Assembly: GCA_021234535.1 (NCBI GenBank)
Contig: CM037838.1
Coordinates: 12,297,929-12,361,928 of the forward strand
Length of the DNA: 64,000 bases
DNA from: Stichopus chloronotus
Taxonomy: Eukaryota > Echinodermata > Holothuroidea > Aspidochirotida > Stichopodidae
Reading direction: 5' to 3'
Part shown: one piece after another, positions 1-13,300 of the stretch
Position numbering within the stretch: position 1 is the stretch's first letter
How the letters are laid out: each line of letters starts with the position of its first letter
Notes under the pieces: generated by a model
Databases searched by the model: none
Seen by the model: the letters and a program-made list of their open reading frames with translations, nothing else
What the model was told of the DNA's origin: nothing
Made by a program: the position numbers and the translations under genes

Positions 1-3000
1 TAATCGTTTAAGCACGAAACTTATCAATGCGAAGTTTACACGCGCGCACAGGGTTACGATTTGTTGTTGTCCAGGTGATGTTGGGAGATTTATGATGATT
101 AAAAATAAGAATAATTACACTGCCACCCCAAAAAAATTTATTTCCACTCCGTGCTCGAAACTACTTTTCGCTCATGTCTACGCTTCGACTATATTTTGTA
201 CAACCGAAAGCCGATTGCGTCATAGTGAATGGTCTCCCAACTTCTCTCCCCCCCCCCCCCACCCACCGCGTGTGACGTTTTTGTGTTTAAGGTGGCAGGT
301 GTTTGTCGTATGTGTCAGGTTGTTTATGGTAAGTTGAGAAGCGGGGAGGGGTGGAAATGAAAGGGAAGGAAGGGAAGAGGAGGGATAAGGAAGGGAATAG
401 GAGGGGTAAGGAAGGGAATGTGGGTATAAGGGTATATGTTTATTATGATTTCAACGGCCGTTTTAGTTCATAAATTTACTACGGTAATTTCCAGTCCACC
501 ATGTTCAATGATGGCCCACAGTCTGATAGGTGCACCCCTGCCACTTCTGGTGACGTCACAGGGACTCCTCGATAAGAATATCGAATGGCATTACCATGGT
601 AACAACTCTGCTAATGTTACTTTACTTTCTTGTGTGTGTGTATTTTTGCATATAGGCGTTCTATTAATTAATGGCGTCCTATTAATTAATTTTTCCATGT
701 GGCAGTGATCCAAACATTACTAAAAACTTGCTTACGTTTCGTTTACGTTATTGCAATTGAGAACTGGCTGGTACCAAAAAAAAAAGAAAAAACCCTGAAA
801 ACCCTGAAAACCCAATCAGATTATATCGATATCGTGATTCACATTATGAGGGAAATATGGAAACGAACATTCATGCATGTTGTTAACAAATATAAGCAGC
901 CCCAAGCTTCAAGTAATTATACGCTATCCAAAACTGAAAAGGACCGCACTTGAGACTGTTGCAGATACTAAAGCAAGAATTTGAAATTTTGAACTACATC
1001 CTGGTGAGTCGAGTCAAAGCCCAAACAAACGTTAACAGGAGATTCACTTTCTGCAGAAATATAGAGATGTTAATCTGAATTACAATATCGAAGTGGTAAT
1101 CATAAACTCTAAGAAAGGCCTCTCGATATTCTTTTCTCAGTCCTTCTTTTATTCTCTTCATCTTTGGTTTAATTAATCCATCCAATCCTGATCCAGTTGC
1201 CATCATATCCCAAACTTCTTTTTTTTCCCCTTTTATCTGGCCACAAACAAGAGCTCCCTCGTCATCCGAAATCTGAAACGAAAGAACCCGATGACGCGCG
1301 CGTCGAAGGACCGGCTGTATACCATTAAGCCATTAAACCTCATGGAGTGTTAATCACTGCTATCAGACTTTTGTTATTGTCATGTCCATTGTCTTTCGAT
1401 AATAATGACCTAAACCATGAAGGGACATGACTTTTATGGGACCCGTTATCTCCATCTGGTATCCTAATATTTACAAACAAAGCCGAGCAAGTTTAAACGA
1501 TTCTGGTTTTGCTGAGGGTTGAAGTCATCTCAGATGAAACATGTCCTAGCCACAAATCCTGGTGAGTCAACGTCTGGACGAAATCCATAAGGGAGTGACA
1601 TTCCTTTCGATCTCCAGACGGGATGGTGGACCGGGTTACCTCCTTCTCTTAGCTCATTACGCCTCTGATGCATCGAAAAAGATTAGGAGGAGATTACATC
1701 TGCATTCTCGTAACTCAAACTGGCCGCTCACAGCAGCTGTTAAATTTTCATTCTTTACGCTTTCCGCACATTTCATGACAGGGAAGGGTGGAAATGTCTT
1801 CTGTGAATACTTTCCTCTGTCATGCATTACGTTACAAGAGCTTTTCTAGTTGTTCAAAGAAAGTGGAGTTGTTGCACAGTTGAAAAGAAAAAGCTTTCCA
1901 CGACACCTGACTTGAAATCACATGATACGAATATCTGAATGTTTGAATCAGCAGCATTATTTTCATTTTTTTTTCAAAACTGCTCACCCTTCTGTTAGGT
2001 CAGACTCCTCTCTTGGAGAGTAAAAAGATAGACTGATATACATTTTGTTTTACTGATCCTTGCTTCTTTAGATTCGGGTGACTTGTATGTTTGATTTAAG
2101 GATACGCGTACGTCATCAAGACAAGCAAATTGTTGTCCTTCTATGTGGCCCATTCTAATGGACAAAAACAGCAGCATCTAGTGACGTGCACAAGGCGGAG
2201 GGAGGGGATGTCCCCTAGGTTCCCAGAATTCGGGTAATAGGGGGGGGGGGTGAACAATCCAGTCGGGGATAACAAATTATGAACAAACTAGTTTACGGGA
2301 TATTGACAGGGAAAGGAAACTATAAAAATCAAAACAAAATTGGGGTAAAATTCTTACTAATTTTACTTGAAGTGAACTTCTATACAGACTATTTTATAGC
2401 GAAAACTTCCAATATTAAGGGGAAGGGTTTCTATCCAAGGAAAGGCTAAGAGTAACATTTCCAGGGGCTGACTTACTGAAGCCTGGAAGACACTAAGATT
2501 TCCTATGATCAAGTGGATGATTTTATTCATATTTTCTGGAAGTCTCCTCTCCAAACTGACGATAATCTTCCCTCTGAATTCTCAGATCCCACCCACCTTC
2601 CTCGAAACAATAGGTGCTCTCCACTGTAGTTAAGCTATATTGTTTTTTTTTTTTTTCATATCACACAGTAATTCACTTAAGTGTTGTGTGACGTGAAAAT
2701 GACATTTTGGGGTATTGGGTGCATTAAGGATTAAATGTTATAAAAAGCCACAAATTTCATAAAAAAGTCGTCAAAGACTAACAACGACAAATTTACAGGC
2801 AAGTTAGTTGGCTAAGTATGAAAATTTGTGACGTCAAGAGATGGACCTCCTATGATATGTCTTATATTACTCCTTTGTTTATGTAACATTTGTTTCAAGG
2901 AAATTTGAGATTCGATATGCCCAGAGGGTTTTATTTTGGAAGCATATATATTCCTCCTTCAAAAATATCGATATCACTTACCAATGTGAAACTCAGTAAC

Positions 3001-4242
3001 TAAGAAATTAAGAGGCAAATACAAAAGAAATAATGACCACTGTGCAACACTAAAAAATATCTGCCTTGCATTTTTCCTAAACTTTGAAAAGTCATATCTC
3101 AAAAGCCGTAATGGATATAAACAAAATTTCAACGGATTTTCACTCAGGGTTTTACTTTGCAACTTCTGCAGGAAGAGTGCTCTTTTTTAGAGGCATGTCA
3201 TACAACCTTTAAAATGAGCAAGACCACTTGCTGAAATCCTTACATTCATGTGCCTGGTCACCACAAAAACAAAGTACTAACTATCCACCTGGTCTGTATC
3301 CTGCAGGCTCAGTTTGTTAGTATGCAACTTGTGACGAAATTACACATAGTGTTAACTTTCAAAACGTATCGTTTTGTGAAAATCGAATATATCTTAATAT
3401 TCTCTTCAGTTAAAATCTCGCTTCAGGCATCTCATAAACTTAAAATACTAAAACTTTTTTTAAACTGGGTATCCCCTAGATACACCTTCCCATGTCAGTT
3501 GGGTCGGGGAGTGGATACTGAACAAAATCTGGGCCTTCAACGCATCAAGCGATGCGCAAGCCACCGACAGTAGCAACCTCACACACAGACAAAAACATAC
3601 ACATACTAAAAAAGGAATAAAAAAAGTAAACAAACATGGCACATTGCATGGCTTGCTTATGGAATACAGCGTTCTGGAATACTGCGCTCTGCCGTAACGC
3701 GTATTTGACGATGACGAGGGTTGTACTTGTCGGGATTACGCAATCAGTGTTTTGTACCGGTGAAGTAACCTCCGCCGACAAAATTTGCGCGCACTTACCA
3801 GAGACTACTTGCTTTCTTGTTGTCTGCGTTGTTTCGATTGTGTAAACATTTTAACCAGATTTGGGTCGTCATTGAACCCGGTATGGTTAACGAAGTAATT
3901 CAGCTTCTGAAATTATAAAAGCAAAACTTACAAGTGCATGCCGTTTGTTATTATTCACTGTTTGATACAGACCATGGTCAGCTGCTGCTTTAAAATCAAC
4001 AGCGTCTGTCATAATTTTGAGAGTGGCAACATTTGATCAAAGCGCCGATATTGAGTGACCTTGAAGACAAACACTCACTAACGATAAAAGAAGGAAAAAG
4101 AGTATTGTAATGAAATTAAAGAGAGATTAATTTTAATATCTTGACGGGCAATTATCGCATCTGGCAATGCCAGAATTCCATCTAACCCTCTAGAGGTATT
4201 GATAAGCCTCACCTTATCCACAAACAATCAGCGAAACCTTCC
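1..4242. other. No gene recognised; upstream of EGFL7-like gene
   Basis: Only short, unconvincing reading frames. It contains a poly-C run near 250, a purine-rich stretch at 338-425, a poly-G run near 2240 and T-runs. Promoter or 5' UTR exons of the EGFL7-like gene may be here, but I cannot point to one. Confidence 0.5.
338..425 (+). repeat. Purine-rich GGGAAGGAA-type repeat
   Basis: Degenerate tandem GGGAAGGAAGGGAAGAGGAGG, nearly all purine on the plus strand. Confidence 0.7.
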
Positions 4243-4319
4243 ATGAGGTTTACCTCAGGTCAAACTGTTCTGTTCGTCTTGTCATTAACCTTGATGTTAA
4301 GAGCCGCGTGGAATTGTAT
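4243..4319 (+). CDS. EGFL7: Candidate first coding exon (signal peptide) of EGFL7-like gene
   Basis: An ATG at 4243 opens a short reading frame with a typical signal sequence: MRFTSGQ, then a hydrophobic core TVLFVLSLTLML, then RAA. The next coding exon needs two bases carried over, which fits a donor after 4307 (GC|GTGGAA) or after 4319 (AT|GTGTTG). Both are weak. The better-looking donor at 4316 (GTATGT) would break the frame unless a small extra exon exists. Seen: the hydrophobic ORF directly upstream of the EMI exon. Inferred: that it belongs to this gene. Confidence 0.5.
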
Positions 4320-7300
4320 GTGTTGTCGTTGATTAATTTTGGAATTAAGATGTATTGTCTGTCATATGTATCTCGTGAGTTGTCTGGAATAACAGATCTG
4401 TGCGTTGGCAGGCCTATGTTTTTCATGGGAAGCTTTGGTTTATTTCATTTTTCATGTATTGTCTACACAAATGAATCTAATTAAGCAGTCGCTTACAAGC
4501 GACAATTGGTTTAACTGGTTTTAAAACAATCACATTTCCTGAACGCATTATTTCTCTTTAAGTTTCTCTTAAGAGGCTGATACATCATACTCCCTGAGAT
4601 AATATTGCAGAAATTCCCAACAATTTAGATTCCACACGACGACGTTTATGCAGGTTCACGCATAAACTCAGTTGTGCCATACGAAGGTAGTACCTTTCCC
4701 TGAGTAGGGCTAACGTAAGTACTGTGGGTGAGTATACGTCATGAATGATTCCCACTTCAGCTATACGTCACAGGAAACAAAATCAGATCAAAACGACACC
4801 ATGAACTATAATATAGCTAAATGTGACGTCATAGGTCGTTGAGGTCCACTTGACCCATCACACTTCAATAGTTCAACAATCAATAAGGTCACGTGATAAC
4901 TTTTTTTTTAATTCTCTTTGTCACTATCGATGATAACGTCTGCAGTGTAATGTTTGATTTTTTTTCTTTTCAGGGAACACGTGTGCCGAAACCCTGCCTA
5001 CGCGGAACGTGTGCGATCCGGTATAATCGTAGAAACTTACTGCAAACCGGTTTTCAAACCATATTCGGTTCGATGTGGATACAACACACGATGTACGAGA
5101 TACAGGTAGGAGATGAGTCAATCAAGAACGATATCTTAGACTTTGTTCAATCAATCAATTAATCAATCAAGTAATCAATCAATCAATCAATGACAAACCC
5201 CTGTTTGCTTTCATTATATGTAGTTAGTCTCTTGTTTTATAAAAAAGATGTCGATAAAACTAATTAATCAAATAATGGAGAAATTTCCGGACTTAGTCAA
5301 CTGACTGTGAGAAAAGTAGTATGCATGTTTAAATAGTACAGCTACAATGGAGCTTTCCTCAACTTAAGGTAACTACTTCCATAACTGCATACTTCTGCAT
5401 TTTTATTACCTACAACAAAATCCTCACTTTCTTAATCGATTGTCCACTAGTTCGGAAAAATGTATAAATACCGAAATATAGTGAGCATTAGATTCCTTTT
5501 ACGGTTTTGATTACATAAAGTAATTATTTATGCAACGACATCCTTTTAAATAGCAAAACAAGTATCTGGAAGTACAAGTGACATGAACTGTATAGTGCGT
5601 ATCGTTTCCCTGTGCTACCAGGGAGTAGTCCGCACAACGGACGAGTATTACTCGTGCCTCAGCTCTGACTGGATCTTGGATAAGACAGATCTGTAATCGT
5701 TCGCTTGCAGGTGTTTCGGTATGTACGCCAGAAAAGGTACGTACGACCACCTGCTGGGAAGGGTTAACCAGGGAGTATCGACTTCCTTGTTCTACGGTCT
5801 CGGACAAATTGTTGCAGTGAAGAAAGATTGCGGCTGCACAACTTACCTTCTTCCAAGACGCAATTGAAGGTCCTCACTGTGAATTCGACATGTCCACGTC
5901 ATGTAATAATTATTTGTCCATCGAATAAATATTTTGTGGCAAAATAAGTACTTCAAATTCAGTCTCTCTTTTATTCGGACAGGACCGTGTATCATTTGGG
6001 ATACAGAAAACGTTACGTCACATATACGCCACAGCAGCAGTCACAATCTACGGTAGATAGCAACGGAGAGACCAGATACATCTGCTGTGCGGGGTGGAAA
6101 CAGGCACAAGCGAGATCAAACCACTGTTCCACTCGTGAGTAGCGCCCCTCTTTAATAGTAGTGGCAAATTCAAAGATTGAGGTTTTCAAGGTTTGCCAAT
6201 TTGTCATTTTGCTTAATGACGAAAAGTAGTTGAGGATGTTTGTTTTCTTTTAAACGCCAATGCATGTTGGTATATGATTGATCAGTTATGGGATAAAAAT
6301 TAATGTAGACAAAAGTTTGTATTTACGTTCATTTTTTAAGGAAATAGTTCCCAACAATATTGGTGTAGAACTTATACTTTAGTGATGGCCTTCATCATAC
6401 AGAGTGTCAACTAAAAAATGGCATCCTTCCCTAGTATGCGTTTTGATATTCGTCGATACGCCAAAAGAGGGACGAAGTGTTACTGTTCCACACCTGAACA
6501 AAAAATTATTTATCAACTGTAACTAAACAGCATCTAAAATCTCTCACCACACGGCTGCTTATACTTTTTACAATTTAACCAACAATCCTACACAGCCATC
6601 CCGAGCTATATTATCAGTTGTGTGCAGTAACTCAGGCTGGCCACCTTAATTGGTGGAAGGTTTGCTCTCTTCATTGGGAGGTTATAAGTCTCAGCCTGAG
6701 CCACTGCAAATATTGTATGTTTGTTTATTATGTAGAATTGTCAAATGTGAAACTCTTTGAAAGATACAAATACAACATTATCTCAAATAGGTATGGGCGT
6801 CTGTTCAATTACATTGTCACTTATGTCAGAGGAAGTTGACCAGTGGCTTAGCTGCAGGGGGTTACGACAGGTTAAAACTGACTGCATTCCACCCCTCCTA
6901 CATTTCCATATCCGCATTAAACACAAAATTGTAAATTAGTAAAGCTTTCATTAGAACACTATTCTGGCAAATGGTCAACTTGAGAGGTTCCTCATATGTC
7001 ACATACAAATGAACATTCATGACTGAGTAATTAAACATTGATTTTTTGCTATTGTTAAAAATTGACCAGACACTTTTTCACATCGGTACTAATGCTACGC
7101 ACACAGCCAGTACATGGCAGGGTGAAACAAAATTCAGCAAATTCGGTTTTTACACCTATTGGATGTGAAATTTAATTAAATGCTAATTGCAGGCAATGTC
7201 ATGTGGTTGCATTACAAGTTATATCAATGTCAACTCAATTAGCAGCGATAACAACTTATTGAACAAGTAATGCGCGCATGACTTTTTATTGCAACAGTTT

Positions 7301-10300
7301 ATGCATCGTATTTCGGGTTCATGTTCTCAATTAAATGACATTTTCTTACATACTTGCATATCTGATCAAGATATGACCACTGACTTACGGCATTTTTTTC
7401 GTGGCTTTTCTTTAAATTGATTAAGAGAGTAAACGATGTCTTGCAATCGAGAAATAAAAGTACTTTCATATTGCCGCAATCGGCCTTTGAAAGTGGAAGG
7501 AACATTTTTAAACTGTTAGATGAACACCCTACAAATCTTTGTCAAGGTCGAACGTACACTCCTGTTCTGATTAAAGATCAGATTACTGAAGGAAAGAAAA
7601 AAAAACTCAATGACAATCGCTATCTGAATACATTATTTCCTTTGAATAACAAAAGGTGTGATTCTAAATTGTCCAGAAATTACTGGACACTTCCTATCAC
7701 AGAGGGACGCTTTGTCGACTAGAATAACGCCGATGGTCCCAGGGGGTAGAGGGCTCTCTACGTCCAGGTAAGACGGAGGAAACGTAACCTGTTTACCTAC
7801 GGAAGACTGAGATATGACAGCTAAGGTGTAATGTTTATGTAACTTTCAGGTACGCGTGTTATAAGTATGACAAAGGCATGATTCGATAATTGTTCCATCA
7901 AGACTTTGATTACATAGTTATACGGATAGATTAAGCCAGATATCAGAAAAATCATGTAAACTTTGTACAACCTCTCCCGATGGCCAGTGTATGTGATGTA
8001 AAGGATATGATGTCCTCATACCCCAGATTGCAGCGATAATAACGGTTGGCCTATAAACCAGTGTAAAAAAAAAACGTTACAACGGTTACAGATACATAAA
8101 AATTATTCATAATTAAGCAGAACATTGATACCGAAAAACATGATGAATTGAAGCCACTAAAAATTATGTTTCTACACTAAATTAAGCAGAAAACCTTCTT
8201 TACTTCTAACTTACACCATTTGCCTATGGGCATAACACGTAAGAACCCTTTCATGATATGAAATACAGCTCAAGAAAACGTCACGTAACCATTTTAGGTC
8301 TACGTGGCCGTGTTATTATTTGCTACCTGAACGGGATAGACTCATTGTGAGGTGATATAATAGCTCTAGGGGGATGACGTTGGTGACAAGTTAAAGCCTG
8401 CCACCCTTATCCTTCGTTTTAATGTGGCATGAAGAAAACAGGATTTTAACCGCTGCAATTTAGCACGAAGATTTAGAATTCACATCAGCATGGACAACCT
8501 ATCCAACTGGACACCACCCACCGATCCGGCGAAATTTCCGTTCCTTTCCTTCCAAGATAGACAGTATCCTGCGATAAAAGTGTCAAATCCAGAGTGCACT
8601 GGGAACATAAATCACAGAGTCCTCTGGGGTAGGGAGGGAGGAGCATGGAGGGCCCGTAGCTAGATGAGATTGGTTGAGGGGGACCGGCAGAAATTGAGTA
8701 TCGGGCAAAACCGACACATGTGACCTACTTGGTGGCATCCCTTTCTTTCAGTTGAAGGCTGAGGGGGTGTTGTGATCGTTGCTATAAATGTTATGCTAGT
8801 TCATTATAACAAAAAAATATGTATCATATATGCCTGTATATGGTAACTATTTTGAACACTGACCAGAGCAGCCTGTATGTAAGCATTATTTACACTGTCA
8901 AATATTTTGCACAAATCACTCAGGCAGCAGTGTATGTGAACGATTACTAGGCGTTTTGGATTTTTTTTAAGCACTGTATTTACTATAGTGCCACTAATGA
9001 CTCTCGGAGTTGCGGCATCTTATCGTGAAAACAAGTCACATTCGTTACCGGACACTTGTAGTTGTCCCAACTTAACGAGGATAATTTACAACGTTTACTA
9101 TTTTGTAAGAAGAAGAAAGATTAAGGCGCGATTTTGAGAACACTTGACCTTAAAGCGAATATGTTTAGACCACAATCGGCCAAAATTAAACATTTTATTT
9201 GGAAAACTGAAAATTTATCGCCCATGCAGAGAAATTGAATACAACTGGGTAACCCGCCGGAATTGCATTTTCTTTTTGATCGTTTCGAGCTTCCAAGTGA
9301 GTGATTCCTTGATCTGAAGAATTCCTTCAATCCTGACCGAAAGTGTACACGTCATCAGCGATTTGTGTTTGCCCAGTATTTCCCTGTCAGTCACAGCAAG
9401 CATATTGGCAATTCTCATTTCTATGGAAGAGCGTTAATTTGGGGTTGGTAGCTGTTAGCTAGTGGCTTGCATGACCCTCCTATCCTATAACCGATACACT
9501 GTCTGTCCAAAGAAGTCGCAATTTTAGATGCGACCTGACAAATCGTGTAGACTGGTGTCAGTCAAGATTTCCATTTTTTTTTTGGGGGGGGGGGGCACGA
9601 TATATCGATCAAGTAAAATCCATGGTAAATACTTTAAGTTTTAGAATGCCGATATATCCATTTAGGTTTATGCTGTTAACTTCTTGCGCTCGTAGTCGGA
9701 CTGCAACCAGTGGCCGTACCTTGGGGGCACGTACATCCCCCCCCCCCCCCGACACATACACTGTTGCTCTTCTCACTGAATTTGGAACTCGTGCACCATA
9801 TTGGGAACAATGGGAGCACTATTTTTTTTTATGTAAATCCTCAAGATGACATTCGTCCACAATGTAATCAATCCAGTGCATCCTCCTGACAAAAATCCTG
9901 AATCCGCCCCTGCCTGATACCGACTGCTGTCCTCTAATGGAGAATGGTATTACGTGGTATTTACTTTGCAAGTAATGACTGTCAACGAAAAAAAAATGCA
10001 CAAACATATGAATCCTTCCCTTGTAAATTGAGCACAAGGAAATGAATGACGTAAGGCTCTTTTCGGTACATTTACCATACAGCTGGTTCCTCACATGATT
10101 CCATAGCCTACATGTTTATGACTTCTCTAGAAGACATATTTATTCCTTGCAGTACTTCTGCTTACATAGCATATCATGTTGTTCAATTATGCAGCACAAA
10201 GCCTCTCCACACATACAGCCAGTCATTGTGTGCTATCATACACGTATTTGCTTTCTTAAAAAAAAACTAACACTATAAGACTATATAATGTCTTATCGTA

Positions 10301-13300
10301 TCATGTACAAGAAGTTCTTCTTGGTACATGATATTGACATATCAGTTTTTATCTCATTTCTACTGTTAAATCACATTAAAAGATCAGATTGTGATTTCGA
10401 TTACTGTAAGCTTATTTAAAGATAATGATTTTTTTTAATAGTTACATCCTCTCGTTTGTGCAATCCAGCAGTCACATAGTTGATCTCATGTTCCTTTAGC
10501 TCGACAGTCTGCTGCCCTCTAAAATCGGACGTTGCAATCTCACCTCGCTTCATTTCTGTCATAAGACCGTCATCATGAGACCAATACGAATACTCGGAAA
10601 TGCCTACTCGAGATCGGTTACCCACCAATTTTAGTTCCAACGCCATGCCGAGATGACGAACTACAGAATAATGAAATTTTGACCGTCACTATAAAATTGA
10701 TGTCACGTGACACTATCAAAGACATTTGTCCTCTGAACTGTATTTTCTATTATCAATGAAATTTACTTTGTAAGGTGTGAATATTTCAGTTAATGGTTTA
10801 CACGGTTTTTTGGGGGGTGGTAGTTTTTTTACGCATTCATTTTATACTTTTTCTTCTTTTTTTCTTCCTTAGCCGTGTGTAATCCAGAGTGCCAAAATGA
10901 TGGCCTTTGCGTTTCTCCCGACACGTGCGCCTGTTCGAGAGGATGGTCGGGGAGGGGCTGTGCTGATGGTAAGTAAATGGCCTCACCGACAGGCATTCAA
11001 TACTTTTGGTGATTCATATACGGCAGGTTTCACCTTACTTCAGGGATGGCCGGTCTGCGATTCTCAGGCAATGTATGTGGCCTTTGAAGAGGCATAATGC
11101 TCCTCCCTCTACCCATCATCTTTGAACCGAAATAAAAGTTGAAACCGGTAATAAAACTAAGAAAAGTAAATGAGCAAATTGGAAAAAGGGAATGCAGAAG
11201 CTTGTAGTAACCGTATGCTGGTGGTGAGATGTTTGCTTCTATCCACACCGAAAAAAACTAGACAGGTAGGCCTAGTATAACGAGTGAGATAAAAAGGAGC
11301 CTTTGCGTTTTCAGATAAACTGTGCGAGTCTCCAGTACGTTCAAAGGTAGCAACTGAATCATTGATTGAACAAAGTTGACCAGCCATGCCTTAAGTCATT
11401 CATTAACCGCGGTGTTGACTATGTATTCCAGCACTTAAAACATTCTGCGTACATAGTAATATCCTTGCATGTTTTTTTTTTCTTCCTTTCTTCGTCTAAA
11501 ATTGGGTGAGATTCACAAAACTGACCTATATCCCAACAAACTGATCAACTAGACATGACAACCTAGACGTCAAGGGGGTGGGGGGGGGGACTTTCAATTG
11601 ATCAGATCATAGGAAAATTTTTAATCCTCGGAGACAGAGGGATTTGATGCCGTGGCGTAACCAGTCTTTGTCATCAAGGAGCTGAGGGCCAAGAGGAGAA
11701 ACTGTTGGAGTGGGAAAGTAGTAATGACGCTATCTCTGAGTGGCGCAAACATCACTTGGTGCGTATCGCACGGTACTGCGAAAAGTCCTGGATAATAATT
11801 CTTCTCAGATTGCAGGAAATGGCACTTCACAGTCTCGAATATTTCAACTGTATGTATTCTCTTTTTAGGCATTAGAGTGGGGTAAGGGGGGGGGCAAAGG
11901 ATTGAAGGGTGCAAGAGGTAATGACACTAAGCGGAGCGACACCATCGGTTGGCGTTTTACGTGGAGAGAAAATTTTTGGTTAAAATGCCGATTAAATTGC
12001 AGGAATCGACACTTCTTTTTCTCCACGTCTTGTGAATTCAGCCAAGTATTCTTTACTTTTTAGGACACATGTGAGGAAACTTGCACACCGCTCTATTGAT
12101 CGACATTACTTTTTTTCATGTTTTTCTTATGAAGGTTATGATTTTCCAGGTGCGTTCAAAGTGTCTTCGATCCCCTCCCCTCCCCTCCCACACACCCACC
12201 TTGCAGATGTCCATGCATATGATGTCATCTTTTGCATGACAGGGGTGGTTATAAGGGGGGGGGGGGGAAGTCTCTATATGTCTAGCTCTAAAATGGTAAG
12301 GAATGGTAGGCAAGGGTACTTTTTATAGCTTTAATGAATATGACCACTTAATCTAAGGTTATTTTTCTTCTTTTTTTTCCTGTAACATAAGACGTCAATG
12401 AATGCGACTACGACTACCACGGCTGTTCCCAGATCTGTAAGAACACCAACGGCAGCTATCAATGCGGATGTTATGAAGGCTTCGCGCTCAGAGCCGATGA
12501 GAGATCGTGCCAAGGTGAGGCATTGTACGATCTATTATGTATTGATTTAACGACAATACGATCAAACGTACTTGTACGCCAAGTGATTCGCCCACTATGT
12601 ATATAAACGTATTTACATCACGGTATCCCATACTTTTACATTTATCCTAACTTTCCAATCGTTTATCTTCGAATTATACCGCAAATGGCTCGAATTTAAA
12701 GAAGTTCTAACGCGTCTGTTAGTATTTAGTCACCTGTGATATTCTAAACTTATATGTCGCTTGAGAACCGTCTTCAATAAGAGCAGCCGAGTTATTAGTG
12801 GCGCCATTTTGTGGGCGGCCATGTACAGTGATGTACTTTACCGAATTGATAGAATAATTGAACCCCGCAACAAACAGACACAGACCAAGTAATGAAAGCA
12901 GCAGACGTTTAGTCATAGTTTTGCGACTGATTCTAACCTGAACGAAATTTTCGATGAATTTCATTCATATGCCTTTCCTCAGATCAAAGTCTGCTGAAAC
13001 ACCGGAAGTGACGGCAAATTCGACCGCGCATATTAATCTTCCCTTCCTGACCATCCCCGTGAATCATGCATAGGCTGTCGTTTATGACAGAATTATTGGA
13101 AGAAGTTATAGTAATTAATTTCTCGTAAACAAATTAAACCTATTTTTCAGACAGAGATTGTATCATTTCTTATTTTTTTTCGACAGTCTGTATATCGTGC
13201 AGTACAGAATTTCAGTCTTTAGCAGCAAGAGTTGAACTTGTTGAACGGGTGAGTACAATTCCAGCTGCTTCTGAAAATTTTAAACATGACCACAAGGTTG

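Noticed and set aside
5511..5807. 98-residue minus-strand ORF and overlapping plus-strand frames in an EGFL7-like intron
   Set aside because: No family recognised, no suitable donor or phase for insertion into the EGFL7-like gene.
7417..7722. 101-residue plus-strand ORF
   Set aside because: No recognisable domain or splice context; low-complexity Lys/Asn-rich part.
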